Assembly (NCBI GenBank): GCA_027019465.1
Contig: JALUWM010000141.1
Location: forward strand, 1 to 32,105
Length of the DNA: 32,105 bases
Origin: Campylobacterales bacterium
GTDB taxonomy: Bacteria > Campylobacterota > Campylobacteria > Campylobacterales > Nautiliaceae
Reading direction: 5' to 3'
The notes beneath the pieces are model-generated. The model saw only the letters and a list, made by a program, of their open reading frames with translations, made no database searches and was not told the origin of the DNA. Below, piece by piece: positions 19,096-29,515 of this stretch; within the stretch, counting starts at the first letter, position 1; every line of letters begins with the position of its first letter. The translations under genes and the position numbers were made by a program.

Positions 19096-20124
19096 ATGAA
19101 ACGCTATTTTCTTTCTTTTATGTTTTTTTTATTATTTATTCAACAAGCACAAGCAAAAATAAATACTTCTTATATAAAAGTTTCCCTTAAAAAAATTCCA
19201 CCACAGCCCCAATTACTTGCTAAAGTAATTCCACAAAGAATTTATAAACTTTCTTCTTCAATCAATGGAAGGATTTCTTCTTTTAAAATAAATACAGGTG
19301 AGAACATTTATAAAAATTCATTTATTGCAAATATTACAAGCCCTACTATTTCTTCGAAAGAAAAAATCTTAAAAAAAGAAATAGCTCAAACAAAAAAAAA
19401 TTTTCATATTAAGCAATCAATTTTAAATATTCTACAAAACGAATACCGTAAACATCTAATTTCAAAAGAAATTTTATTAGAAAACAAAATAAAACTTGAA
19501 AAAACAAAAACAAAAATGAAAACATTACAAATTAAATTACAATCATTACAGGCTCAAAAACAATTATATTCTCCTGTTAATGGTAAAATCATTAATGTTT
19601 TTGCTGCTAATGGAGATTATGTAAAAGCAGGAGAAACTATATTAAAAATTATTTCAACTAAAAATCGTCTACTTGTAAGAGTTTATGGAGAAGAAGGGAA
19701 TAAAATTAAAATAGGACAAAAAGGATGGTTTTATCCTCAACAATCATCTTCACCTATTTTAGTAAAAGTAAATGCAATTATTCCTAATCCTAATATACCT
19801 GGAACATGGAATGTTTATTTAAATTCTGTAAAACAAAAGCCTAATTGGTTTACAGGTGAAGTTGGAAAATTTATATTTATAACAAAATCCCATTACGCAA
19901 TGGCAGTTCCTAAAAAATCTTTAGTTATGTTTGCAGGAAAATGGTGGGTTCTCAAAAAAACAACTGATGGTTTCCAAAAAATAAGAGTATCTTTATTGTT
20001 TTCTAATAATAATTACGCATGGATTAAAGGAAAAAATCTAAATATTGGCGATAGAATAATTGTTTCAAAAGTATATCAAATGTTTCATGAAAACTTTTCT
20101 AAAAATTATGAAGATCCAAATTAA
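19096..20124 (+). CDS. RND efflux periplasmic adaptor (HlyD/MFP) subunit
   Basis: Signal peptide MKRYFLSFMFFLLFIQQAQA; lipoyl-like halves 'GRISSFKINTGENIYKNSFIANI' and 'YSPVNGKIINVFAANGDYVKAGETILKI'; SD aagga upstream. Confidence 0.88.
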   Translation: MKRYFLSFMFFLLFIQQAQAKINTSYIKVSLKKIPPQPQLLAKVIPQRIYKLSSSINGRISSFKINTGENIYKNSFIANITSPTISSKEKILKKEIAQTKKNFHIKQSILNILQNEYRKHLISKEILLENKIKLEKTKTKMKTLQIKLQSLQAQKQLYSPVNGKIINVFAANGDYVKAGETILKIISTKNRLLVRVYGEEGNKIKIGQKGWFYPQQSSSPILVKVNAIIPNPNIPGTWNVYLNSVKQKPNWFTGEVGKFIFITKSHYAMAVPKKSLVMFAGKWWVLKKTTDGFQKIRVSLLFSNNNYAWIKGKNLNIGDRIIVSKVYQMFHENFSKNYEDPN

Positions 20125-20133
20125 GGTACTAAT

Positions 20134-23100
20134 ATGAAAAATTTTATTATTAATCGTATCCGACATCCATTTATATGGATTCTTTTTTACACAGTAATGA
20201 TTATTTTAGGAATTTTTTCTTTACATGAAATTCCAACAGAAGTATTGCCTAAATTTGATTTTCCACAAATAAGTATTGTAGTCAGACAGCCTGGAGCAAC
20301 TGCTCAGGAAATAGAAAATATGTCTATTCGTCCTTTAGAAAGCCAATTTCTCTCTTTACCAGGCGTAGAAACGGTAAGATCTAATATAGGTAGCGGAAGT
20401 GCAGAAATAGATGTTCGTTTTAATGAACACACGAAAGATATATCAGATTTACAGTTAATACGTTCTGCTATAAGCAGGATAAATTCAGATTTACCTGCCG
20501 GAATTAAAATAGAAGCACAAATTATGGGAAATTCTATTAATGAAGTTGCAGATTATGGTATTTTAGCTAATAATAAAACTTCATTATTTAAAGCACAAAT
20601 AGCTATTAAAACCAAAATAATCCCTTTATTAAGATCTATTCCAGGAGTACAAAAAGTAGATTTATTTGGAGAAGGTCCTGATTCTTTTTGGATTCAACCT
20701 AATTTAAAAGCTATGAATCAATATGGAATTAGTCTTAAAGATATTACCAATACAATTAAACAATTCATTGTAATAGGCTCTGATGGATATATTACACTTG
20801 GTCATCAGGACATAATGATACAAACAAGTTCTATTCCAAATAAAACATCAGATTTAGAAAAAATTTTAATAAAAGGTAAATACGGGAAAATTCCTTTATA
20901 TAAAATTGCAAACATCAAACATCTTCCAATACCAACACATAATGCAGTGCTTTTAGATAAAAAACCGGCATTAATGCTTACTGTATTCAAGCAACCTGGG
21001 GCTTCAACATTAACTGTCACAAAAGCAGTGGCAAAAGTATTAAAAAGAACTTCTTATGAATTACCAAAAGGTACAAAATGGGTAAAAATATACTCACAAG
21101 GTCATTTAGTAAAATTAATAGGTTCCGATCTTAGCCGTGACCTTTTAATTGGTGGATTATTAGCCATTAGCGTATTATTTATTATTCTTGGAGCTGGTAA
21201 ACATGTATTGATATTAGCCGTTACTATTCCTCTTGCATTACTTTTAGCAGTAGCGGGATTATATTTAGAAGGTCATACATTAAATCTTTTAACATTTGGA
21301 GCTTTAACAATTGCTATTGGACTTTTAGTAGATGATTCCATTATTGTATTTGAAAGCATTTATCATAGCTGGGAAGAAGGTTTTACAGGCATAGAAGGAG
21401 TAATAAAAGGATTAAAAGCAATAGCAGCTCCTGATATTTCCGGGACATTAACTGTGGTAGCTGCCTTTGCTCCTCTATTATTTATAGGGGGGTTAGCAGG
21501 ACTTTTCTTTGCTCCTTTTAGTTTAGCAATTATTCTTGCTCTTTTAGCATCTTTATTAATTTCATTAACATTAATTCCTTTAAGTATGGCCTTTGTGAAA
21601 AAGACTAAAATGTCATCTTCCACAAATATAGGAAATAAAATTATAGAATATTTAAGATCTAAAAATGAAAAACTTTTAAAATTTTCTTTAAAAAAACCTA
21701 GATTAAGTCTATTTTTAGCTATATTATTATTTATTTTAAGTATGATATTTATGGCATTTAAATCAATAAACTTTTTACCTTTACCTAATGAAGGAGTACT
21801 TTTAGAAAGCTTTGCATTACCTCCTGGTACATCTCTTAAACATACTGAAAATGTAGTTAAGGGAATAGTAGATAGAATAAAAAAAGATCCTTTAGTAGCC
21901 CATACATATGCTAGAATAGGTTCTGCAAGCAGTACTTTTTATACAGAGCCTACTTCATCAGGAGAAATTGAAATAGTACTAAAACCTTCAGTGGCTGTGG
22001 ATGATCTTAACCAATTAAGTAACCATTTCTTAAAAATTTCAAAAACTCCTGGGGTACAACTTGACATAGATACACCTACAATAGAACGTTTAGGAGAAAG
22101 TTTATCAGGTCTTCCACAACCTTTTGTATTACGCATTTTCGGTTCAAATATTTCTACTCTTAGAAAATTAGCTGAAGAAATCAGTACCAAACTTCGTCAT
22201 TCAAATGTTTTAGCGGATGTATTTGATGATGACGGATATCCTATTACTCAAATACGTTTACAACCAGATATTTTAAATATGCAAACATACGGTATTTCTC
22301 CAAAATCATTACAAACAAAATTAGCTCTATTACTTGGTGGAAAAGTTTTAGCACAAATTCCTCATAACGATTATTCAATAGATGTATATATGCGTTTAAA
22401 AAAAGTTCATAACCTAAATATACATCAATTAAATAACTTACTCATTCATACACAAAAAGGATGGATACCATTAAAGAAATTAGCTAAAATCAATTTTGTA
22501 TCAGCTCCGAATAGAATTAGACATTTTAATGGAACCAGAGAATTAGATATTACGGCCATTCCAATCACTTCATTAAATAATGCAGTTATCAAAGCAAAAA
22601 AAACTCTTTCATCTATTAAATTACCTCATGGATATTACATTAAATTCGGAGGATTATTGCCTCAACTAAAACATGCTCTTTTTATATTAGGAGCCGCAAC
22701 AATAATAGCTTTCATAACAATCCTTGCTATTTTAATATTTCAGTTCGAAAAAATATTAATTCCTTGGATAATTTTATTACAAATTCCTCTAGCTTTTACC
22801 GGAGGAGCTTTGGCATTAGGTATAAGCGGAGTAGGATTAAATGCAATTGGAATAATAGGCTTTTTTACACTAATTGGAATAAGTCTAAATCATGGCATTG
22901 TATTATTGGATTATGTTAGACAATATGAAAAGCAAGGGATGAAAAAAATAGATGCTGTTTACGAAGGTGTTCGTGTCCGTTTTCGTCCAATTTTCCTAAC
23001 TGTTATAACAGCTATTTTAGGAATGCTCCCAACTGCATTAGGATGGGGAAAAGGCGCTGCCCCAGAACAAAGCCTTGCTATAGTTATTATGGGTGGTATA

Positions 23101-23169
23101 ATATGGAGTGCATTACTTAGTACAAACTTATTACCTGCATTATATGCTCATTGGAGTAAAAAGAAATAA
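20134..23169 (+). CDS. RND (AcrB/HAE-like) efflux transporter permease
   Basis: HEIPTEVLPKFDFPQISIVVRQPGATAQEIE, TM4 GLLVDDSIIVFES with paired Asp, C-terminal LTVITAILGMLPTALGWGKGAAPEQSLAIVIMGG. Confidence 0.95.
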   Translation: MKNFIINRIRHPFIWILFYTVMIILGIFSLHEIPTEVLPKFDFPQISIVVRQPGATAQEIENMSIRPLESQFLSLPGVETVRSNIGSGSAEIDVRFNEHTKDISDLQLIRSAISRINSDLPAGIKIEAQIMGNSINEVADYGILANNKTSLFKAQIAIKTKIIPLLRSIPGVQKVDLFGEGPDSFWIQPNLKAMNQYGISLKDITNTIKQFIVIGSDGYITLGHQDIMIQTSSIPNKTSDLEKILIKGKYGKIPLYKIANIKHLPIPTHNAVLLDKKPALMLTVFKQPGASTLTVTKAVAKVLKRTSYELPKGTKWVKIYSQGHLVKLIGSDLSRDLLIGGLLAISVLFIILGAGKHVLILAVTIPLALLLAVAGLYLEGHTLNLLTFGALTIAIGLLVDDSIIVFESIYHSWEEGFTGIEGVIKGLKAIAAPDISGTLTVVAAFAPLLFIGGLAGLFFAPFSLAIILALLASLLISLTLIPLSMAFVKKTKMSSSTNIGNKIIEYLRSKNEKLLKFSLKKPRLSLFLAILLFILSMIFMAFKSINFLPLPNEGVLLESFALPPGTSLKHTENVVKGIVDRIKKDPLVAHTYARIGSASSTFYTEPTSSGEIEIVLKPSVAVDDLNQLSNHFLKISKTPGVQLDIDTPTIERLGESLSGLPQPFVLRIFGSNISTLRKLAEEISTKLRHSNVLADVFDDDGYPITQIRLQPDILNMQTYGISPKSLQTKLALLLGGKVLAQIPHNDYSIDVYMRLKKVHNLNIHQLNNLLIHTQKGWIPLKKLAKINFVSAPNRIRHFNGTRELDITAIPITSLNNAVIKAKKTLSSIKLPHGYYIKFGGLLPQLKHALFILGAATIIAFITILAILIFQFEKILIPWIILLQIPLAFTGGALALGISGVGLNAIGIIGFFTLIGISLNHGIVLLDYVRQYEKQGMKKIDAVYEGVRVRFRPIFLTVITAILGMLPTALGWGKGAAPEQSLAIVIMGGIIWSALLSTNLLPALYAHWSKKK

Positions 23170-23220
23170 TAAAAAGTAGTGAAAATTAAAATAATTAATA
23201 TTTTTTTTCAAACTTTCTCT

Positions 23221-24414
23221 TTATTCATACCTAAGAGTTTCTAAAACATCTGTATTTGCAGCTTTGATTGCTGGATATATACTTGAAAGAAGTACTATAA
23301 TAAAAGCTCCTATGTTTATTAAAATAAAATCAGTTGAACTTAAATCTACTGGAAGTCTGCTAACTCCGTAAACATCTGCAGGAAGTTTAATAATATCAAA
23401 ATTTTTTAAAAGCCATATTCCAAAAAGTCCTACCATTGACCCTACAAAAATAGCTCCTATTCCAATAATCATTCCAAGTCTTAAGAAAATTGATTTTATC
23501 TCTTTCTTAGTAGCCCCAAGGCTGAGCATTAAAGCTATTTCTTTTCTTTTACTCATAATCATCATAAGAAGTGAACTTATAATATTAAGAGCCGCAACAA
23601 TAATAATTAACATCAAAACCAAAAAAAGCGCCCTCTTTTCCATTCTAAGAGCAGCAAAAAAATTTCCATTTTGCTGCCACCATCCTACAATTCCTATACC
23701 TGGTGGAAGTATTTTTTTTATTTTTTTTATATCTTTAAAAGGATTAGGTGTCCAGATATGAATACCGCTGTAATAATTTTGATTTAAAATTCTTTTTAGC
23801 CCTTTGATATTCATATATCCAATTCCTTTATCATAAGCAATAAGTCCGCTTTTAAAATAAGAGACTATTTTAACTTTTTTGAGTAAAGGGGTAATTCCAA
23901 ATCCAAGAGGAGTCAATTTAGAAAAAATCATTACAACCTTTTCACCTTTATAAGCTCCCATATCTCCAAAAAGAGTTTTACCTACAACAACATCAAAAAG
24001 ACCTGGTTTTTTAATACCCTTTATTGCTTTTGCAAAAATATAATTAATTTTTGCTTCTTTTTTGAAATTAACACCATAAAGCATTATTCCATTTAGCCCG
24101 TCTTTTTGTATAACAGCGCTTGTTTCAATATAAGGGGAATATTTGAATGAAGGAAACTTTTTTTTAAGATATCTTAAAGTATTATCATCAACATTAATTA
24201 AAGATGAATAAACAGTTATTGGATAATTCATAACTTTTAGTTTTTTTTCAAACTCCCTATCCATTCCATTCATTATACCCATGGCAATTATAAGTGTGGC
24301 TACTCCTGTCATAATTCCCAAAAAAGCTAAAATAAAACTGATATAAATAAAAGGGTGTTTTTTATCAAAACGAAGATATTTTTTTATTATAAAAGTAACA
24401 AATTTTTTATTCAA
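23221..24414 (-). CDS. LolC/LolE-type lipoprotein-releasing ABC transporter permease
   Basis: FISFILAFLGIMTGVATLIIAMGIMNGMDREFEKKL-type N-terminus; FtsX-like C-terminus with MSKRKEIALMLSLGATKKEIKSIF and IYPAIKAANTDVLETLRYE. Confidence 0.88.
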   Translation of the reverse strand: MNKKFVTFIIKKYLRFDKKHPFIYISFILAFLGIMTGVATLIIAMGIMNGMDREFEKKLKVMNYPITVYSSLINVDDNTLRYLKKKFPSFKYSPYIETSAVIQKDGLNGIMLYGVNFKKEAKINYIFAKAIKGIKKPGLFDVVVGKTLFGDMGAYKGEKVVMIFSKLTPLGFGITPLLKKVKIVSYFKSGLIAYDKGIGYMNIKGLKRILNQNYYSGIHIWTPNPFKDIKKIKKILPPGIGIVGWWQQNGNFFAALRMEKRALFLVLMLIIIVAALNIISSLLMMIMSKRKEIALMLSLGATKKEIKSIFLRLGMIIGIGAIFVGSMVGLFGIWLLKNFDIIKLPADVYGVSRLPVDLSSTDFILINIGAFIIVLLSSIYPAIKAANTDVLETLRYE

Positions 24415-24454
24415 TATTAACCTTTAAAAAAGTTTAAGAGTTAAAAAACTCTTA

Positions 24455-27097
24455 TTAAAACTTAGGACTTTTTCCACAGCAATTTTTATATTTTTTACCA
24501 CTTCCACAAGGACATGGGTCATTTCTTTTTACTTTTGTTTTTAATTCATTTTGAAGCATAGCGGTTTTTGTTTCAAGTTCCTTCATAATTTCATCTACAC
24601 TTTTTTCTTCCATATTTGCCGGAACCTCAGGCATAAGTCCCATAATCTCTTCTATATTTTTACCTTTACTATCTTCCAAAGCTTTCATAAATTCCATAAG
24701 ATCATCATCTATTTCTGGTTCTTCAAATCTAAGTTCAAGAGTATGAAGGATTTTCATAGTTTCTACTTTAATTCTTTCTATAAGTTCTTCAAAAAGTTGA
24801 AAACTCTCTTTTTTATATTCAACCAATGGATCTTTTTGATTATAACCTCTAAGTCCGATACCTGTCTTCATAATATCCATCATATACAAATGATCTCTCC
24901 AAGATTCATCAAGTACTTGTAAAAAAACCTGCCTTAAAATTCTTTTTTGCTCATCTTCAGGAACATCTTTAAATTTTTCTTTTAAATATTCGTCTATTTT
25001 TTTAGAAATAAACTCTTTTAATTCATCATAATCTTTTTTGAGTTCTTCTTCATTAAAATCAATTCCCATATATTCTTTAAGATGTGCTTTTAGCTTTTCG
25101 ATATCTATATCATCTTTTGGCATACCAGGAATTACATCACTCAAATTCAAAACATAATCTATAAAATCATCTTTTATTTCATCTATTTTTTGTGTTATAT
25201 CATAATTAGGGTCTAAAAGCTGGTCACGAAATGTGTAAATAACTTTTCTTTGTTCATTTGCAACATCATCATATTTTAAGATATGTTTTCTACTTTCAAA
25301 ATGCATAGTTTCCACTTTTTTTTGCGCTTTTTCTATTGAACGGGTAACTATTTTAGAATCAATATGTTCTCCTCTTTCAATTCCCAGTCTATCCATAATA
25401 TTTTTGATTCTGTCACTTCCAAAGATTCTTAACAGATCATCTTCAAGTGAAAGATAAAACTGGCTTTCTCCTTTGTCTCCCTGACGACCTGAACGACCTC
25501 TTAGCTGATTGTCAATTCTTCTGCTTTCATGTCTTTCAGTCCCAATTATATAAAGTCCGCCAATTTCTTTTATTTCATCTTTAAGTTTAATATCAACTCC
25601 TCTACCAGCCATATTTGTAGCAACTGTAACAGCACCCCTCTCACCTGCTTTTTCAATAATTTCAGCTTCTTTTTTGTGATGTTTTGCATTTAAAACAGTA
25701 TGAGGAATTTTCTCTTTTTTTAGCAAATTACTTAAATATTCACTCTTTTCAACACTAGTGGTTCCTATTAAAACAGGCTGACCTTTTTGATTTAATTCTT
25801 TTACTTTTTTAACAACTGCTTCAAATTTTTCTTCTGCTGTTTTATAAACAAGGTCATTTTTATCAACTCTTGCAATAGGCTTATTTGTCGGAATAGAAAT
25901 AACTTCAAGCCCGTAAATTTCTATAAATTCTGTAGCTTCTGTCTGAGCTGTTCCAGTCATCCCAGCTAATTTTTCATATAATCTAAAATAATTTTGATAT
26001 GTAATTTCCGCAAAGGTTTGTGATTCTTCTTGAATTTCAACACCTTCTTTTGCTTCAAGTGCTTGATGAAGACCTTCACTAAATCTTCTTCCTTCGCTAA
26101 TTCTTCCAGTAAACTCGTCAACAATTAAAACTTCTCCGCTTCTTACAATATAATCTTTTCCGTTTTGAAAAAGATAATTAGCTTTAAGCGCCTGGTCAAG
26201 ATGATGAGCCAAAATGGCATTATCAGGTTCATATAAATTACCAACTCCAAAAAGTTTTTCTGCTTTTGTAAGCCCTTCTTCTGTGAGTAAAACAAGCCTG
26301 TCTTTTTCATCTACTTTAAAATCTTTATCTTTAATAAGTTGTTTTGCAACTTTGTCAGCTAAAAGATAATTCTCTTCTCTTTTACTGGCAGGTCCTGAGA
26401 TAATTAACGGAGTTCTAGCTTCATCAATTAAAATAGAATCCACTTCATCCACTATTGCATAATAGTGCCCTCTTTGAACTTTTTGTTCTATATCAAAAGC
26501 CATATTATCTCTTAAATAATCAAATCCAAGTTCATTATTAGTTGCATAGGTAATATCGCATTCATATGCTTTTTTTCTTTCATAATCTTCCATATTAGCT
26601 ATAACAACTCCTGTTGTATATCCAAAAAAAGAATATAATTTACTCATTTCATTTGCATCTCTTTGAGCCAGATAATCATTTACAGTAACAACATGCACAC
26701 CTTTTGCTAGTATTGCATTTAAAATAACAGCTAAAGTAGCAACAAGCGTTTTACCTTCTCCTGTTTTCATTTCAGCAATTCTACCTTCGTGTAAAACCAT
26801 ACCACCAATTAACTGCACATCAAAATGTCTCATATTTAAAACACGTTTAGAAGCTTCTCTTGTCATTGCAAATACATCATTTAAATATTTATTTAAAGTA
26901 GCCTGTTCATCGGCTCCGTTTTTAATTTCATCTAAAACTTTTGATTTAATATTGTTAAATTCATTTTTAATTTCTTCATCACTCATTTTTTCATATTTAG
27001 GTTCTAAAGCATTAATCTCTTTTACTCTTTTTTGATACTTTTTAAGCTCTCTGTCGTTTCTTGTCCCGATAATTTTTCTAAATACACTTTTTACCAT
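24455..27097 (-). CDS. secA: Preprotein translocase ATPase SecA
   Basis: [79 protein letters not shown]-terminal zinc motif [18 protein letters not shown]. Confidence 0.98.
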   Translation of the reverse strand: MVKSVFRKIIGTRNDRELKKYQKRVKEINALEPKYEKMSDEEIKNEFNNIKSKVLDEIKNGADEQATLNKYLNDVFAMTREASKRVLNMRHFDVQLIGGMVLHEGRIAEMKTGEGKTLVATLAVILNAILAKGVHVVTVNDYLAQRDANEMSKLYSFFGYTTGVVIANMEDYERKKAYECDITYATNNELGFDYLRDNMAFDIEQKVQRGHYYAIVDEVDSILIDEARTPLIISGPASKREENYLLADKVAKQLIKDKDFKVDEKDRLVLLTEEGLTKAEKLFGVGNLYEPDNAILAHHLDQALKANYLFQNGKDYIVRSGEVLIVDEFTGRISEGRRFSEGLHQALEAKEGVEIQEESQTFAEITYQNYFRLYEKLAGMTGTAQTEATEFIEIYGLEVISIPTNKPIARVDKNDLVYKTAEEKFEAVVKKVKELNQKGQPVLIGTTSVEKSEYLSNLLKKEKIPHTVLNAKHHKKEAEIIEKAGERGAVTVATNMAGRGVDIKLKDEIKEIGGLYIIGTERHESRRIDNQLRGRSGRQGDKGESQFYLSLEDDLLRIFGSDRIKNIMDRLGIERGEHIDSKIVTRSIEKAQKKVETMHFESRKHILKYDDVANEQRKVIYTFRDQLLDPNYDITQKIDEIKDDFIDYVLNLSDVIPGMPKDDIDIEKLKAHLKEYMGIDFNEEELKKDYDELKEFISKKIDEYLKEKFKDVPEDEQKRILRQVFLQVLDESWRDHLYMMDIMKTGIGLRGYNQKDPLVEYKKESFQLFEELIERIKVETMKILHTLELRFEEPEIDDDLMEFMKALEDSKGKNIEEIMGLMPEVPANMEEKSVDEIMKELETKTAMLQNELKTKVKRNDPCPCGSGKKYKNCCGKSPKF

Positions 27098-27121
27098 TCT
27101 AAAAGGCCTTTAAAATTTTTT

Positions 27122-27134
27122 TGTTATAATAACA
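27122..27134. promoter_or_regulatory. Candidate symmetric -10 shared by divergent secA and lolA
   Basis: TGTTAT-A-ATAACA perfect inverted repeat containing TATAAT (+) and TATTAT/TATAAC (-) in the 53 bp secA/lolA gap. Confidence 0.4.
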
Positions 27135-27150
27135 TAAAAAAGAGTTAAAA

Positions 27151-27648
27151 ATGAAACATCTTATATTTACATTGGTTTTATTGTTTTCTTATATGAATGC
27201 TTTAACCCTTCCAAACAATTTTGAAGCAAACTTCACTCAAACAATCAATAATAATGGAAAAAAACTATATTATAAAGGTAAGATTTTTTATAAAAACGAC
27301 CAAATTTTATGGAAATATTCTTATCCTGTAAAAAAATATATCTGGATTAATGAAAAAGTATATGTTTATGAACCGAATTTGATGCAGGTTACCATTTCGA
27401 AAAGACCGAAATTTACACTTCAAAACATTCTAAAAAACGCAAAAAAAGAGAAAAATTTTTATGTAACTAAAATTAATAATAAAAAAGTATATTTTGTTTA
27501 TGATAAAACAATTAAATCACTTCATTATAAAGATGACGCCGGAAATTTAGTAACTATTACTTTTTCAAACACTTCCACAAAACCTCTTAAAACTTCTATT
27601 TTTATTCCAACCTACCCAGAAGATGTAGATTTTATTTATCAAAGATAA
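27151..27648 (+). CDS. lolA: Outer membrane lipoprotein carrier protein LolA
   Basis: Signal peptide then LPNNFEANFTQTINNNGKKLYYKGKIFYKNDQILWKYSYPVKKYIWINEKVYVYEPNLMQVTI, the typical LolA layout. Confidence 0.85.
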   Translation: MKHLIFTLVLLFSYMNALTLPNNFEANFTQTINNNGKKLYYKGKIFYKNDQILWKYSYPVKKYIWINEKVYVYEPNLMQVTISKRPKFTLQNILKNAKKEKNFYVTKINNKKVYFVYDKTIKSLHYKDDAGNLVTITFSNTSTKPLKTSIFIPTYPEDVDFIYQR

Positions 27649-28133
27649 TTTTTAGAGATTTTTTTAATCTCCTCAAAAACCTTATCAAAATCAGCACTGT
27701 AAACCCTGGTATCAAACAGTGTTGTCATCATATTCGTATCTCTTTTAAATCTTGGCACCATATGAAGATGAATATGCCCAGGAATCCCGGCTCCCCCGTC
27801 AAAACCCAAATTCCATCCCATATTAATCCCATCAGCCCCAAAATCTTTTAAAATTTTACATCCAATTTTAGCAATTTTAGCTATATGAGTCACCTCTTTT
27901 TCATTTAAATCTTCATATTTTCCAATATGTCTATTTGGAATAATCATAAAATGACCAGGATTATAAGGAAATCTGTTCATTACAAAAAAACATATCTTAT
28001 CTCTGTAAAAGACCTGATTATCTTCATCATTCTCAGCAGAAGCGGCAATAGCGCAAAAAACGCATTTTTCATTTATTTTTTTATTATTTTTAATATGATA
28101 TTCCCTTCTCCAAGGAGCATATAATCTATCCAT
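27639..28133 (-). CDS. HIT family (histidine triad) hydrolase
   Basis: CVFCAIAA, NRFPYNPGHFMIIPNRHIG, GAGIPGHIHLHMVPRF (HxHxH). Convergent 10 nt overlap with lolA. Confidence 0.93.
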   Translation of the reverse strand: MDRLYAPWRREYHIKNNKKINEKCVFCAIAASAENDEDNQVFYRDKICFFVMNRFPYNPGHFMIIPNRHIGKYEDLNEKEVTHIAKIAKIGCKILKDFGADGINMGWNLGFDGGAGIPGHIHLHMVPRFKRDTNMMTTLFDTRVYSADFDKVFEEIKKISKNYL

Positions 28134-28314
28134 TTTTACCTTTCATTAAATTTTAATTATTTTTTCATTAAATTTCCATTAATAATAATTTCAATACCAT
28201 TTACAACTTTTCAAAAATTCCTAACAATTAAAAGTAATATATTTTAATTTTTAATAATGGGACTAAAGTCTCTATTTCTCTAAATAATAAATAAATTTAC
28301 TTAACATAATAATT

Positions 28315-28617
28315 TTACTCTTTAATATTTTTCATAACAGATTCTATTTTTTTCTTCATTCTATTATTTTTATTTTTTCTTATATCCATTTTTATTGTTG
28401 TATAAACTCTGTTACAATCACTTTCAAGCTCCTTATAGGCTCTATTTATAACATCTGTGACTTTTTCAATCGTATCTACTTCAAATATCGTCCCCATTGG
28501 AGTCAGCTGATAATTTAATCCGCTTTTTTCAAACATCTTAATAATTCTGCTGACATATTTACTTACACTCTCACCCTTATCTGTTGGAAACATTGCAAAC
28601 TCAACAAGACAGCTCAT
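28315..28617 (-). CDS. MTH1187-family thiamine-binding protein
   Basis: MSCLVEFAMFPTDKGESVSKYVSRIIKMFEKSGLNYQLTPMGTIFEVDTIEKVTDVI. Start placed at MSCLVEF (SD aaaggagg) rather than 28635. Confidence 0.85.
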   Translation of the reverse strand: MSCLVEFAMFPTDKGESVSKYVSRIIKMFEKSGLNYQLTPMGTIFEVDTIEKVTDVINRAYKELESDCNRVYTTIKMDIRKNKNNRMKKKIESVMKNIKE

Positions 28618-28627
28618 AAATCCTCCT

Positions 28628-29515
28628 TTATTCACTAAGTTTTGTTCTAAGAAATTTCACTTCTTCGCTTATTCCGCTTTCTGACAAATGTAAATCAATA
28701 AAATTAAGCATTCTGTTTACAACATTTATTGTCCCTTTTGATTTTTTTATTTCATTCATTTCTTTATCTATTCTCTCAAGCAATGCTAAAATAAAAGGAA
28801 GATTTTTTATTTCCCGTTTCAAGTCAATCTCAAGATTGGGATATGTTTTTTCATAAATAAAAGCATATTTTCCTTTTTGTTTATTTAATTTTTCTCTTTC
28901 AAAATCAATAATTTTATTTTTTATTAAAGAATATTCAATAAAATGTTTATTTTTATATGCAGGTCTAAGTCTAAATTCTTGAAAAATTTTTTTTGCTTTT
29001 TCTAATACCAAAAAATTGTAATCATCCGTATCAAAAAATATTTTATATAAATCTATATCATTAAATTCTGCATTATCAGAATTATAATATGTAATTATTT
29101 TGATAGCTTTTAAGTTTTCATACTGTTTTTCATCAACAAGACCTATAACTGTATTTTCATAAATTGTAAAAAAAGGACTTATTTTATTTATCAAAAATCC
29201 CAAAATAAATTTTTGTATATCATGAGAATAATCAGCTTCTATAAATACAAAATATCCTTTATTAAGATTTTTACAAATATCTAAAAATGCTTTATATTTT
29301 AAAATATTATCATCAAAAAAATTTTCTTCATTTATACTTTTTATTTTATTAAGAGCTTTTAAAAGTTTCTTTTTGAAAAGCTCTTTTTTATCTTTTGACA
29401 CTTTGCACTGTTTATAAAGTTCCAAAAGCTCATTTTTTGCTTCTTCATTTTCTTTTGAAATCATATTTAATTTTTCTTCAAGGTTTTTTATTCTTTTTAA
29501 TAAAATATTAACCAT
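28628..29515 (-). CDS. Uncharacterised protein with N-terminal coiled coil, in the recN operon
   Basis: 295 aa ORF in series with recN, overlapping it by 8 nt. No confidently recognised catalytic motif; N-terminus KRIKNLEEKLNMISKENEEAKNELLELYKQ is coiled-coil-like. Confidence 0.75.
   Translation of the reverse strand: MVNILLKRIKNLEEKLNMISKENEEAKNELLELYKQCKVSKDKKELFKKKLLKALNKIKSINEENFFDDNILKYKAFLDICKNLNKGYFVFIEADYSHDIQKFILGFLINKISPFFTIYENTVIGLVDEKQYENLKAIKIITYYNSDNAEFNDIDLYKIFFDTDDYNFLVLEKAKKIFQEFRLRPAYKNKHFIEYSLIKNKIIDFEREKLNKQKGKYAFIYEKTYPNLEIDLKREIKNLPFILALLERIDKEMNEIKKSKGTINVVNRMLNFIDLHLSESGISEEVKFLRTKLSE

Noticed and set aside
23170-23220. Rho-independent terminator after the RND gene
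   Set aside because: A T8 run is present but no GC-containing stem precedes it.
24551-24922. 123 aa plus-strand ORF rich in Phe/His/Lys
   Set aside because: Mirror of the AT-rich secA coding strand; composition typical of antisense shadow ORFs.
27655-27671. GAGATT-TTTTT-AATCTC hairpin as lolA terminator
   Set aside because: Lies inside the HIT coding region (…EEIKKIS…), has only a 6 bp AT-rich stem and no following U-tract in either direction.
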